The position numbers and the translations under genes were made by a program. Shown in pieces: positions 34,251 through 46,100 of a DNA stretch of 64,000 nucleotides (its first letter is position 1; each line of letters starts with the position of its first letter). Origin of the DNA: Pyropia haitanensis (lineage: Eukaryota > Rhodophyta > Bangiophyceae > Bangiales > Bangiaceae). The stretch is from assembly GCA_008729055.1 (NCBI GenBank), contig SDUX01000004.1:2046001-2110000 (forward strand). The letters run 5' to 3'. The notes beneath the pieces are model-generated. The model was not told the origin of the DNA. It saw only the letters and a list, made by a program, of their open reading frames with translations, and made no database searches.

Positions 34251-35062
34251 GGGGCTGGGCGGCGGTGGTGGCGGCGGGCAAGCGCGACACGGCGGCGCCG
34301 TGGCGGGGGCGCTCCGTCTCGCTTGCCCGCGCTTGGGGGCACGCACGTGGTTGCGAGCTCCACGCGGCTGGTTGGGCACGCCAAGGTGACCCGCAGGGTC
34401 CCCTGCCGCAGGCTCGGCCGGTCTCTGCCTGGGCCCCTGCACGGGCGCGGCTACTCCTGTCGCGAAGGAGGGCACGCCTCGACACTCTGGTTGAAAAGTC
34501 GGATCGTCTGCAGGGAGCTTTCATGTTTTGTTTTGTGTGTGGTTGGACAATCGTGTGAAACAGCACAGCAATTCCTCTTGGACGCTTGCAATGGTGGGTG
34601 CTCGCACTGCGTGCTGCCGTTGCGCACCAGCGGCGGTTGCCGGCTGCTGCCACCTCGCCGGCCACCCTTGGCCGTCTTCCTCCGCCCGCTTCAGCTGTGG
34701 CTGCCCACTCCCCTCCATCCTCTCACGGTACCCCCCCCCCCCGCCCGCACGCTGTCCTCCCTGGCGCCCCCCCCCCCGCTCCATCTATCCCCTGCTCCCC
34801 CTCCCCCCCACTCTTCCCGTCTGCCCCCCCAGCCGTCACGGCCCGCCGCGACCCCCCCTCCCCGGCGGTGGCGGCGGCCGCGGCGGCGGCGACGGCGGCG
34901 GCGTCGTCGCCCGGCGGCCGCCGCTCGTCGTCGCTCCCCCTCCCCGCCACTTTGGCCTCCTTGGCCGCCACCGCTGCCTCCGGCGGGCGGCGCTCCCCCC
35001 CCCGGCGGGCGGCGCGCCGCGTCTTGCGCCGCCTCTCGTCGGCGGCCCGCCGGCCCGGCGCC
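34251..35062. other. Spacer before the ERV/ALR gene
   Basis: G-rich 3' flank of the Cys-rich gene, a more balanced stretch at 34470-34640, and C-rich blocks (34732-34830) in the leader of the next gene. An open frame runs into the ERV frame from 34586, so a start upstream of 35063 is possible but its translation is low in complexity. Confidence 0.45.
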
Positions 35063-36242
35063 ATGCGCCGCGCCGCCGCGGCGGTCGCGTTTGTCGCCCT
35101 GCTCGCCGCCGCCGCGCTGGCCGTCTTTGCCGCGCCATGGGCGGCGCCGTGGGCGGCCGCCGCCCGCCTCGCCACCCCCGCGGGCGTCACGAACACCGGG
35201 GCGGACCCGTCGGTGGCGGCCGCCGCGGCGGCGCGGTCCGCGGCGGCGGCGGCGACGGCGGCCGGCGGCACGGATACGGCGGCGGCGGCGGTGACCAAGA
35301 AAGCGGAGCTCGGCCGCGCCGGCTGGACGCTCCTCCACACCACCGCCGCGACGCTGCCGACGCCGCTGACGCCCGCCGCGCGGGCGGGCGCGGTCGCCCT
35401 CATCCGTGCCGTCGCCGCCACCTACCCGTGCGTCGAGTGCCGCGAGCACTTTGCTGCGTTTGTCGCCGCCCACCCCGTCGAGTGCGTTTTGGTGGGGGGG
35501 GGGGTGCGGTCGCTGCTGTTGAGGGGGGGGGGCCGTGTGCGGCGCGGCCGGTGGACCAGGCCGCCGTCGCCGCTGCGGGCGGTCGCGCCGGCGGGCGCAG
35601 CGGCCACCTGGTGGGGTGCCGCGGCGCGCTGGGGCGGCGGTGGCGGCCGGCGGTCGTGCTGCCGCAGCGGCCGCCACCACAGCCACCACCAGCCTCGGCG
35701 ACCGTCCGCCGCGGTGGGGGGACTGATGGGCAGGGGAGGCTGGTGCACATGTGTGTGTGGGGGGGGGGGGGGTGCTGGCCGGCGGCGGCGTGACCGAGCC
35801 GCCTGCTGCGCTGCCCGTCGGGCTGTGGCTCGGCCGCGCGAGCCGCACCGCTACCGGGACGCCCCCCCCGCCGCGGTGGTCGTCACCCGCGCGGTGCTAC
35901 TGGCAGGGCGTTTCCTCGACTCGCTGTCTGACACGCCCCGACACTGCCGGCCGCTCTTTTTGCTCTTGTCTTTCTCTTGGTGTTGCTCTGTGCCTGCCGC
36001 ACCCTCCCACCCCCCCCGGTTGCGCCCCTGCCCCTCCCCCTTCCAACCCCTCCTTGCCTCCTTTGCACAGCACCACCTCGCGCGACTCGATCCTCCAGTG
36101 GACATGCACCGCCCACAACGCGGTCAACGCGCGGCAGCGCAAGGCGCCCTTCCCGTGCAAGGACATCAAGGCGCTCGACGCGCGGTGGGGGGACTGCGGG
36201 TGTGACCGCGGCGGCCCGGCGGCGGCGGCGGCGGGCGGCTAG
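35063..36242 (+). CDS. ERV/ALR FAD-linked sulfhydryl oxidase, 2 exons
   Basis: Exons 35063-35481 and 36071-36242 give 196 residues. The family passes electrons from thiols to oxygen or cytochrome c and drives disulfide formation in the mitochondrial intermembrane space (Erv1) or the ER (Erv2). Seen: ELGRAGWTLLHTTAATLP (the family's first helix), the redox pair YPCVECREHF (about Cys122/Cys125), and in exon 2 the FAD-binding helix WTCTAHNAVNARQ, followed by FPC and a C-terminal GDCGC. The N-terminus has a single hydrophobic segment (AFVALLAAAALAVFAAPWAA, about 9-28) that looks like a signal anchor, so an ER/secretory Erv2-like location is favoured over mitochondria. The intron donor is GTGCGT and the acceptor TTTGCACAG; its phase-2 join gives a Asp at the junction. 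The intron is G-run rich. Confidence 0.88.
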
Positions 36243-36956
36243 GGGGGCGCCACGCGCGGCGGCGGCGGGCGGGGTTCCTCCTACGCGGCGGCTGGAGGAC
36301 GTGGGGGTGCGCGCGCCACACGCGGGGCAGCCTTTCCCTGCTCGCTTCTCCCCCCTGCCTCTTCCGTCGTGGGTGCGCGGGTGCGACGAAGGCGCAGGCT
36401 CTGCAGCAGCCGTGACCCTGTATACTTTTTTTTTTTCTTTTGCTCGGTAGTTTGCTTGCCTCCCGAGTCCTCCCGAGTCTAGGGTGAGAGGAGCGAGGGC
36501 GGGACGGGGAGCTAGGATACCAACGCACCGACAGCGGCGCCGCCGCGGCCGCGAGCGCCGCTGCGTGCCCCCTGCCACCCTTAAAGGACGACGACCTTTC
36601 TGGACTCTCCTGAACGTTGGGAGTGGACGCGCCGCCGCCACGGCTGCCCCGCCCGCTCGCGGCAGCACATAGGCGCGCATGTTTGCGCCGCAGCGCGAAT
36701 GCGAGGAGCCATCTGCAGGCGCCAGGATCTTGCGGTGGAGTCGTCGCGATCAGGCCGGGTAGTCGCGATGGTGGCCGCGATGGTCCTCTGGGGCGCCCGT
36801 GTCCACCCGCGGCCTCCCCGTGCTGGCGGCGGTGGCCGTCCCTTACCCAACCCGCGGGGAGGCGGCCGCAGCGGCCGCCTCCGTCAGCGGCGTCGGCGGC
36901 TTTGTGCGACGGCGACGGCAACGGCGGCGGCGGCGGCAGCGACAGCGGCAGCGGCA

Positions 36957-37013
<57 letters not shown>

Positions 37014-37609
37014 GGGACCTCCCGCCGCGGGCACCAGCCGCCGAGCCGCGGTACGGTAGCCGCGCGCCGCTGCCGCCGCGCCGCAACGGCCGCGTCCGCG
37101 TAGCTCGCCGCTCTAGCCAACAGCAGCCCTGGCGGGGCTGGGGGGGCCGCCCCCAGCCTCCCCGCGGTCCCCCCCCCACCGCACCTTCCTCTTTCGTGTC
37201 TCTTTCGGGCGTCTTTCCGGTTGCCGGCGACTCGACCAATGAGATGCATCCGAATTGCCCCACGATCGTAGGTCGCCGACGCCGCATTTGTTTGTGTTCA
37301 AATCAGGGGGGGACACGCTCCAGTCGGCGCCACCGCGTTGGCGGGAGCGCGGCGCGCACGCACAGCTCGTGCGCCGCCGCTGGCGTTGCGTGGTTGGTCC
37401 CGGCCGCGGCCGTGGCAACCGCGACCGCCAGTTTGCGCGGCGGCGGGTCGACAGCTGGCCGCGGCGACGGTGCGGTGGACGGCTCCCTGAACCCCCCGCC
37501 CCTCCCCCTCCGCCCGGTCCCCCCCACGCCGTCGCCCCACCTCCCTGCAGTTCGTCCTCCCCCTCTCCGCCTCCCCTTTTTTCCGCGGTCGGCCGCACGC
37601 GACGGCGCC
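36243..37609. other. Upstream region of PIAS gene 1
   Basis: 1.4 kb without a recognised gene. It holds a GGC/GGCAGC repeat at 36920-37012 and, around 37190-37310, a more balanced stretch (CGACTCGACCAATGAGATGC, with a CCAAT-like motif near 37236). C-rich blocks at 37490-37590 precede the start. Confidence 0.5.
36920..37012 (+). repeat. GGC trinucleotide repeat, intergenic
   Basis: About 30 triplets: interrupted GGC/AGC/GAC units first, then about 18 uninterrupted GGC units. It lies 600 bases upstream of the PIAS 1 start, so probably outside coding sequence. Confidence 0.85.
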
Positions 37610-37655
37610 ATGATCGGTTCCGGGTGGGCGGCGGCGGCGGCCGGCGCGCCCGTTG

Positions 37656-37732
<77 letters not shown>

Positions 37733-37768
37733 GGCGGCAGCGGCCGTGACGGTTGTGGTGGTGGTCGC

Positions 37769-37846
<78 letters not shown>

Positions 37847-40447
37847 TCGGGCGGCCGCTACGAGCCACCGGCGCTCGGGGACCTGCCTGGCGTCGCGGCT
37901 CGTCTGAGCGGCCTGCCGCCGTCGACGCTGGTCGTGCTCGCCTCGCTGCTGGGCGTGCGCGGCGGGTCCGCAGCGGCGACGCTGGGGGCGGTCTGCCGCT
38001 TTCGGGGGTGGGCGGTGGAGCGGGGTGGCGGCGTTGATGGTGCGTTTTTTTTTTGGAGGAGCGATGGGGGTTGTGGGGGGGGGGCGGGTTGTGGGGCGGA
38101 GTGGGCGGTTGGGCCGACGGGAGGGGTGTGGGGTGGTGGGGGGCCGGGGGGGGGGATGGTGAGGGGCCGGGGGGGGGGATAGTGGGGGGCCGGGGGGAGC
38201 TGGGGGGGGGGGAGGAGCGTGGGAATGGACGGGGTGATTGGTCAGTGCGGCGGCGGGGTTGCCAGCCGGCAGCAGACGCAGGGCGCCGCGGTGAGCGCAC
38301 GTGATGGCACGCGGGACGCCAGGGCCTGACGACGGCTGCTTTTTTGGGGCTGCCCGTGCTGCCACGCTGTGCGGACGCGCCGACGATGCGGTTTGGGTGG
38401 ACGGTTGGGTGGGTACCCGCCGCCGCCGCGCGGCTGTGCTTGTGTTGGTGTTGCTCTGGCCTCGGCGCGTGCCGCGGTGGCCACGTCCGTTTTGGCGGCG
38501 CCTCTTCTTCCCCCCCCTCATCCCCACCTCCCCCATCCCCCTCCCTCCCCGCTGTGCGGCCGACAGGCGTCCGCTCCCTTGGCCTGAGCCACGGCCCCCA
38601 GCACGCGGCACTGGTGTCCCGGCCGCGGACGGTGCTGGTGTCCCTCGCGACCGCGCTGGGCGTGCCGTCGACGAGCACCAAGGCCGTCATTGCGACGCGG
38701 CTGCTCGAGTTCCTCCACCATCCGGGCCGGGGCAGGCCGGGGGGGGCGCCCGCCGCCCGGGCCGCGGCGCCGGCCGCCGCGTGGCTGCCCCCCGCCGCTG
38801 CCGCGCCGGCCGCTACCGCCGCCTCGTCTACGGGGGTGCCGTTCCGGCTGGCGCCCGCGCTCGGCCCGGCGGACGGTGCCGGCGGCGGCGGCGGCGCGGC
38901 GGTGGCGGGGCTACCCCCAGGGGCGCTCGACTTTCTTACGTGCCCCTTTGCGACGGGGGAGAGCCCGTTTGTGGTGCCCGCCGCGCCGCCGCTCGGCCGC
39001 CCCTGCCTCGTCGCCGCCGCCGACCTCGGCCGCGCCGCCCCGCAGCCGCCGCTGCTATTTGCGACGCCCGCGGCGCTGACATGGGCGGCTGTGTCCGCGG
39101 CGGGCGGCGCGTTTGTGGCCGCCGCCCCCGTGGTGGCGGCGGGGGGAGCGGCGGGCGCCGCCGACGGGGACGACGACGACGACGGGCCGCTGCGGGTGCA
39201 CCTGCGGTGCTTGCGGGTGGACCACGCCAAGCAGCCCTCCGCGTGGCCCCAAGAGTGGCCCTTCCCCGCCTATGCGCGCGTCAATGGGCAGTCACTGCCG
39301 CTGGCACAGGCGCGGCGCACCGCCGCGGGTGCCGCCGTCGGTCCCGACAGCGGCACAGACGTGACGGGCCAGCTGCTGGCGGCGGGGCTGCCGCCGCGCC
39401 CGTCGGGGCCGCCCCACCCGACGACGGCCCTCAACGCGGTGACGCTGCACCGCGCGGCCGGCGGGTTCCCGGACGCGGCGGGTGCCGCCGCCGCGACCGC
39501 CGCCGCCGCCGTCTACGTGCTGTTTGCGCAGGTGGTGCGGGAGGTGAGCGACGCGGCGTTTGGGCGGCGCGTCGCCGCGACGGGCGCGGCGCATGTGGAG
39601 CGGCTGCGGCGGCGGCTCGGGGTGGCGGCCACGCGCGCCGACGGCTCGCCGTCGACCGCGCTGGACGTGGCGGTCGCGGACGCGGCCGACTTTCTCAGCA
39701 GCGGCGGCCTGGTCGTGGAGGTGGCCACCGTGTCCCTCCGGTGCCCGCTGTCGCTCGCCCGCCTGACCACCCCCGTCAAGGGTGTCGACTGCACGCACCT
39801 GCAGTGCTTTGACATGGGCATGTTCCTCGCCTACGCGCGGCGGTCGCGCAAGTTTGTGTGCCCGGTGTGCAACCGGCCGACCGCGGCGCCCGAGCGGCTG
39901 TGGGTGTCCCCGTTGCTCGCCGAGGCGCTCCGCCGCTTTCCAGACGCGGACGAGGTGGAGGTCCGCGCGGACGGGTCACTGCGGCTGCCAGCGGCGGCCA
40001 AGGGTGGGGGGGGGGGGGGGGGGGGAGGGGGGGGGCGCCGACGCGCCGCCGCCGGTTGGGGGGGGGGACGCCAAGGGGGGGGAGCGACCGGCCAAGCGGC
40101 CGCGCGTCGTCGTGGATGTGAATGACGTGTGCGACGCGGACGACGAGGAGGGCAGCGGGCGCGCGGCGGGCGCGCCACCCCCTGCCGCCGCTGCTGCCGG
40201 CGCCGACGCCACCGCCACCGTCGCTGCCACCGGTGCCGCCCCCGCTGCTGGCTCTGCTGCTGCGGCCGCGAAGCCGCCCGCGACGCCGCCCGGCGGCGGT
40301 GCGGCGTCCCCGGCCGACGCGCGCGTCAAGGCCCCGTCGCCCGGCTCGGCGGGCGCGCCGCTCGCGCCGCCACGGCCGCTGCCACGGCCGCCGCCGCCGC
40401 CGCCGTCGGGGGTGGTGGTGGTGGACTTGACGGGTGATTCCGACTGA
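37610..40447 (+). CDS. PIAS/Siz-type SUMO E3 ligase 1, 2 exons, frame break in a G run
   Basis: Exon 1 is 37610-38039 (donor GTGCGT), exon 2 38567-40447. Order: poly-Gly (37650-37850), a conserved module of about 50 residues (LGDLPGVAARLSGLPP to CRFRGWAVE), a SAP DNA-binding helix pair (LVSLATALGVPSTSTK), a PINIT region (GPLRVHLRCLRVDHAK to YVLFAQVV), and the SP-RING/MIZ zinc finger that binds Ubc9 (PVKGVDCTHLQCFD, then VCPVC; 39774-39870). After the finger the main frame runs into the G18 run at 40012-40029 and ends at 40125 in junk; shifting one base restores AKRPRVVVDVNDV, and the protein ends in a SUMO-interacting motif VVVVDLTGDSD at 40447. Gene 2 ends its equivalent region with VAFVDLTGDSD, so the shifted frame is the real one. 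Role: SUMO attachment in chromatin and DNA repair, by family. Confidence 0.9.
37650..37850 (+). repeat. GGC repeat coding poly-Gly in PIAS gene 1
   Basis: About 60 triplets, mostly GGC with a few GGT, AGC and one GTTGTGGTGGT interruption. It encodes a poly-Gly linker between the first residues and the conserved N-terminal module. Confidence 0.9.
38134..38200 (+). repeat. 24-base tandem repeat in the PIAS 1 intron
   Basis: Nearly three units of GGTGGGGGGCCGGGGG type followed by GGGGAT lie in tandem inside the intron. G runs make it a likely G-quadruplex former on the sense strand. Confidence 0.7.
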
Positions 40448-43180
40448 CCTGGGGGGGGGGTGCTCGGGTCAAGGGGGGGGGGAGGGGGGCGGGAAGGGGT
40501 GGGGCGGCGGTGGCGGGGTGGCGTTGGGGGGGGCAGGGGGGGGCAGGGGACGCGCGTGGCCGCACCGCCCCACGCGCTGGGCGTGCCGCGTCCGTGCCGC
40601 CGCCGCCGTCGCCGTGGCGTGACGGGCCGGGTGGCCGACAGGCGCCGCCGCTGCCGCCGTCGCCGTTGGCGTCGACCGGCTCGCTCGCGGTGCCCCCCCG
40701 CTCCCCTCCCCTTCCCCTGCACACAGCGGCTGCCGCGGGGACCCTGGGAGCGGCGTCGTCGCCTGCTCGTTATCCCCCCCCCTCCCCCTCGGCCGCCGCC
40801 GCCGCCGACGGTTATGCCGACGTGCCGCTCGCGCGCTGCCCCGGCGGCGGTGGGGCAGGCGGCGAACCGCCGGGGGGCGGTGGGCGGGGCAGGGGATGGG
40901 AAGGGCGGGGGGGAGGGAGGCGGTGGGCAGGGCGTCAGCGATCCTTCCCCGCCTCCCGCCGGCGCGTGCCGCGTCGGTGGGGGCCGCCTCCGACGTGCGC
41001 TCCCCCCGCTCCCCTCCCCCACCCCCCTCCTCACACCACGCACCGCCCGGCAGGTGGCCGCTGCCGTACGGCGCGGCCGCCGCCATCGGCGGCCGCCGCC
41101 GCGCCGCCGCGTGGCCAGGCGCGGGGCCGTGCCCCGTGTGTGGCCGCCGCCGCCCGCCGCCGCCACCCGCCGCGCGCGCGTCGTGGGCGTAGGGCGTGTG
41201 GGGAGGGCCATCTAGGAGAAAAAACCGGACTGACACAGACGCGCCGGGGACCGCCACGCCCCTGGTCCAGGCGTCCTGGCTCTGCCCGCCGTCGCCGCCG
41301 CGGAGCAGGCCACGCTGCCTGTGCACCGAGGCGGACGAGCGCGGGAGCGGGGGCAGGACGCCGCCGCGGCGGGGGCCGTGCGCTCTGGCCGAGCGGTGCC
41401 GGCGCCCCGCGGCGGCCGCCGCGCCCGGCTCGGCCGTTGCCGCTGTGCGGCGGCCACCGCCGCGGCGCGCGGCCGGTCCCGCGGCGCCCGCCCACTCGTC
41501 CGCGCCCCCCGTCTGTCTGTGGGAGCGGCGCGGCGCGCCTTTGTAGCGGGCACTGACGCGGGGGTTCACGGGCGGGTCGTTCACTGAGCGGCAGGCGGTC
41601 GCCCACAGCGGCGGCAGGAGCGACGGCGGCGGCGGCGCGGCAGTGACGCGGTGGCGGCGGCGCGCCGCCCTGCCCCGCCGCCCACGCACGGTGGCTGTGA
41701 GTCTGGGCAGCCGCGGCTGCCGGCTGCTGCCGATGTGGCCGCGGCAGACCGCCGCCGTCGCGCGGCTTGGCCTGGCGTTCCCATTCTTTTTCTTTTGCTT
41801 ATTGCTGTGGTGTGCTCCCGCCCCCGACCCCCCCGCCACCTCTACATTGACCGTCTCGGGGGCAAGGCGGCAACACGCGGGGTCGCACGTAGCGATGGGT
41901 GCCGGCCGGCAGCGGCCGTGGTCGCCTCCCGCCCCCCTTACCCCCACCAGCGCGTCCAGCCGACCGCACGCGACGCCCAGCGACAGCGCCCCGCCGGTGG
42001 GTCGCCCCCGCCGCGCCCGCCCGTGTGGGCGGACGGGCGGTGGTGGCGCCGCCGCCACGGACGACCGCGCCCGCCACCCCCTCCCCTCCCCTCCCCGCCT
42101 TGCCACACGCCACGAGCCGTGGTGGCCTCGCCACGACCCGCCCGCCCCCCCGCGGCCGCCGCCTCGTCCGTCCGCCGACGAGGATGGCAAGCCGACGGCG
42201 TCGACCAGCGAGTGGCGGCAGCGGCGGCGGGTGGGCTGCGTGCGGTGCTGTGTGCCGCGTCGACACGCCGCCGCCGCCAGCTGGCCGGTGCCATCGTCGG
42301 TTTCTCCAGCCATGACGCGGTTGGGTTTTTCTCGGTGTCGACGATGGCAAGACACTTCTGCCACGACGACTTGATAGTAGAATTGTCAGCACTTAATGGC
42401 ACACGTGGATGAGGAATATTCCAGTAGAGGCTCCACCACTCCTCCACACCAAGCTGGCGGCCTCGTTTACGCGGCCGCGTAGGGCGGCCAGAAAAGTACG
42501 CCGGGCGCCCCCCTTCCGTGCCGGGGCATGGCGGCCGCCTCGCCATATATCCCCGCAGAGCCATGCGCGGCGTGTCCCCGCGTGGGGCCCGGGCGGCGCC
42601 AGTGCGCGAGGCGGGCGGCCCGCCGCGGCCAGCTGGCCCAAGGTGTGAGGCGGCGCGTGCCGGTCCGCGCGGTGGCGGTGACAGGGAGACCGGGGGCCGC
42701 GGCGCTCTGGGCGCCCCCACCCCAACCCCCCCCCCGTGCCCCCCCCCCCCCCCCCCCCCCCCCACCCGCCGCCCTGGCCTGCATGCGCGTGCCGCAGCGC
42801 CGTCGCGCCGTGCACGTCCCGCTCGTCTGCGTTTCGGACGCCGCCGCCGCGGCGGCCGTGCTCTTCCTCACCCGCGGGACGCGTCAACCCCCCCCCCCCC
42901 CCCCCGCCGCCACCTTTTTGTCCCCGCCGCTCTTTTCCCGTCACGGCCGCGCCCCGGCTCCTCGGCCGTCTTTGTCCCGCCCTGCATCGCCCGGCACGCG
43001 GGGGCGCCTCGCGCTCGCGTCCGCGGCGCCGCCCGCCGGCGCGTCCCCTCGATCTTGGCGACGTCCCGTTTGGTGGCGCTGTTGAGACGCCGCTTGGGGC
43101 CGGCCCCCTGACGGGACCGCCTGCCGCGGCCGTGTGTTGCCGCCTGTGCGCCCTTGGCCGGCGTCCCCCTGCGGGGGAGG
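40448..43180. other. 2.7-kb spacer between the PIAS genes
   Basis: G runs directly after the PIAS 1 stop (40450-40545), then C-rich and CCG-rich DNA. A possible terminal exon at 41058-41190 (acceptor CCCGGCAG, ending PCPVCGRRRPP and a stop) was seen but its gene could not be built. A balanced patch at 42330-42430 and C runs at 42721-42765 and 42891-42905 lead to PIAS 2. Confidence 0.45.
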
Positions 43181-46100
43181 ATGAGCGCCATGTCGACCGA
43201 CGCGGGCGCTGGCGTCGCCGCCGCTGGGGGCCTGTTTGCTCCCGCCGGTGCCCCCCCCGCCTCCCCCCCAATTGCCTGGCATGGTAGTGGTGGTGGTGTG
43301 GGTGATGGTGGGGGTGGGGGTGGTGGTAGGGGTGGCGTTGAGGGTGGGGGTGGGTCAGGCGGCGGCGGCGGCGCCGCCGCCGCGCCCGGCCGGCTGGCCG
43401 ACGTGCCGGGCGTGGCACGCAGGGTGGCCAAGCTGTCTCCCGCGGGGGTGGTGCTGCTTGGCCGCGTGTGCGGGTGCTCGGGGTTCACCGACGTGGCGCG
43501 GCTGCGGCAGGGGGTGCTGGACTTTCGGGGCTGGACGGCCGATCCGGCGGCCGCGCAGGGTACGTTTTGAGAGTGGTGTCCTTGCATCTCCATGTGTGCT
43601 TGGTTTTTTGTGTGTGTGTGTGTGTGTGTCGGGGCAGGTTGGGGGGGGGGGAGGGCGTGCGGGCCGCTGTCGCCTGTGCGGAAGAAGGAGGCGTGCGAGT
43701 GCCAGAGGGTGGTGGCGATGGTGTCGAGCACGGTGCTGGGGAAGGGGAGAGCGTGGGGGGCGGCAGGGGTGGACAAGGTGGGGTGGGGGCGGGCTTGGAA
43801 TTGCCGCCGGCATGTGTGGTGGGGCGAGCGGCCGGTGTTTGATTGCGCTTTGGGGCGATGTGGTGAGTCTGTGAGCTTGAGAACTGACAAGGTGTGCTTT
43901 TTCTCAACGCCTCTTTCTTTTTTATTGCTCTCCGGTTGTGCTGGTTGCTGTTTTTTCTGTCTCGTGCGCTGCTGCGACACGACTTTTCTTTTGCGATGAG
44001 TAGCCAACAAGTGGGCGTCGCAAACGCGCTTGACGCAGCGGAAGCGGCTGATGCGGTACATGCGGCCTGACTTGATAGAGCCGCTCTCTGTGCTGGGCCT
44101 GGACGCGTCTGGCACCAAGCAGGTGCTGGTGGACCGGCTACTGGACTTTGCCCAGGACCCCGTCCTCATGCTCATGGAGGCACGCGCGTTTTCGCCACCC
44201 GACCGGCGGCGCCACGTGGGCGCCTCGTCGGGGTCGGCGGCAGCGACGGCAGGCGGTGCCCCGCCTGCACCGGCGGCGACGGCGCCGTGGGCGCCTGCCC
44301 GGGGTCCACGGGGGATGCCTTCCCCGCTGCGGCCGCTGTCGGGAGCGGCGGCGGCGGCGGCCAGCGTGGCTACCTCCTACGGGCCGTCGACGACTTACTC
44401 GTTTAGCGGGGCCGGCGTCGGTGGTGCCGCGGGGCTTGCACGCCCGTACGGGTCGAGCGCGGCCTCGTCGTCGCTGCCGCCGGTTCGGCGGCCTGCTGGG
44501 GGGTCGTTGACGGCGAGCTCGGCGCGGCGGCCAAAGCCCAAGCCCAAGCGCGCGCGCCTGTCGTACACGGAGGACTCGTACATGACGGGCGAAAGCCCCT
44601 TCCACTCGCCCATGAACCGCCCGCTGAGCGAGCCGGTCCTGCTGGTGGGCGCAGAGTTTGGCAAGGTGGTCCCGCTGATCCCGACGCTCCTCTTTCGGAC
44701 GCCGCCGGCCGCGGACATGATGTCCCCCGACGGCGTTGGCGGGGATGTACAGGTGCACCTCCGGTGTCTGCGGATGGACCACAGCCGGCCGCCATCGACA
44801 TGGAAGCAGGAGTGGCCCTTTCCCGTCGAAGCCCGCATCAATGGGCGCATCGTGAACGTGCCGCAGGCGCGGCGGCACCTGAATGGCAAGGCGTCGGGGC
44901 CGGACGTGGGTATGGACATCACGCCCTACCTGGCGCAGCCGCGGCAGCCGAGGCCTCTTGGCTCGACGTTCATGCCCAACCCCCGGGTTGTGTCACCCGA
45001 GAACCGAGTGTCCCTGCAGCGAAACTCTTTGGCCCCGCCTACGGACCCGCCTCCCGGCATGTACGTGCTGTTTGCTCAGCGCGTGCGGGTGGCCACCGAC
45101 GCCTCCTTCGTGCAGCAAGTCAAGGCGCAGACCGCCACGCACATAGAGCGGCTGCGGGTGCAGCATGGGTTGCCAGCCACGCGCGCGGACGGTTCGGCGA
45201 CGACGCCGCTGGACGTAGCGATTGCCGACGTGGCGGCCTCCATGGGCGGCGGCGACATTGAGATTGAGTCTTCCAAGGTGTCCCTCCGTTGCCCCCTGTC
45301 GACGGGTCGCCTTGCCGTCCCCGTCAAGGGGATTGATTGCAAGCACCTGCAGTGCTTTGATCTTGCCATGTTCTTGGCGTACACCCGTCAGTCACGGCAG
45401 TTTGCTTGCCCCGTGTGCAACCGCCAGACGGCGTCGCTGGAGCGGCTGTGGGTGTCCCCGCTGCTGACGGAGGCCCTGCGTCTATGCCCCGTCGAGGACG
45501 ATGTGGAGGTGCTGTCGGACGGGTCGCTGCGGCCGCCGGCCGCGTCTGCTGCGGCTGCGGCGGCTGCAGAGGCGGCCAAGGCCAAGGCCAACCACGTCCA
45601 AGCGTACGGTCTCGACGACAGCGACGATGACGATGGCAGTAGGAAGCGGTGCTTGCCCGCCGGGGTACAGGCGGGCAAGTCCAGCCCGCCGGCGACTCAT
45701 CCCGAACCTGTGCCCACTGCCTGGGATGATGCGATGGATTTTTTGGTGGGTGGGGGCGAGGGCGCTGGTGGGGGTGCCGCTGGCGAGGGGACGAGTTTGG
45801 CAGACACTGGCTTGCCGTCGGGGCTGTGCACACCCGCGGCGGGCTTCCTCCCGTCTGTCATCTCGACGCCTCCGGCGGCTGTGTCACCGCCGCCGCCACC
45901 ACCACTAGCCGCCGCGCCACCCCCCCGTCCAGGGGTGGCCTTTGTCGACCTCACGGGCGACTCGGACGAGGAGGAGGCGGCCCCTGCGGCTCCGCTGCTT
46001 GCAGGGACGCCCGTGTCGCAGCCACCATCGTCTGCGTTGTTGTGGCCCACGCTGCCGGCGCCGCAGGCGCCGCCACCGCAGGGTGGCGGCGGCAACTTGG

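Noticed and set aside
37113..39230. Minus-strand frame of 705 residues
   Set aside because: It is antisense to PIAS gene 1, which has clear domains; the antisense translation is repeat-driven.
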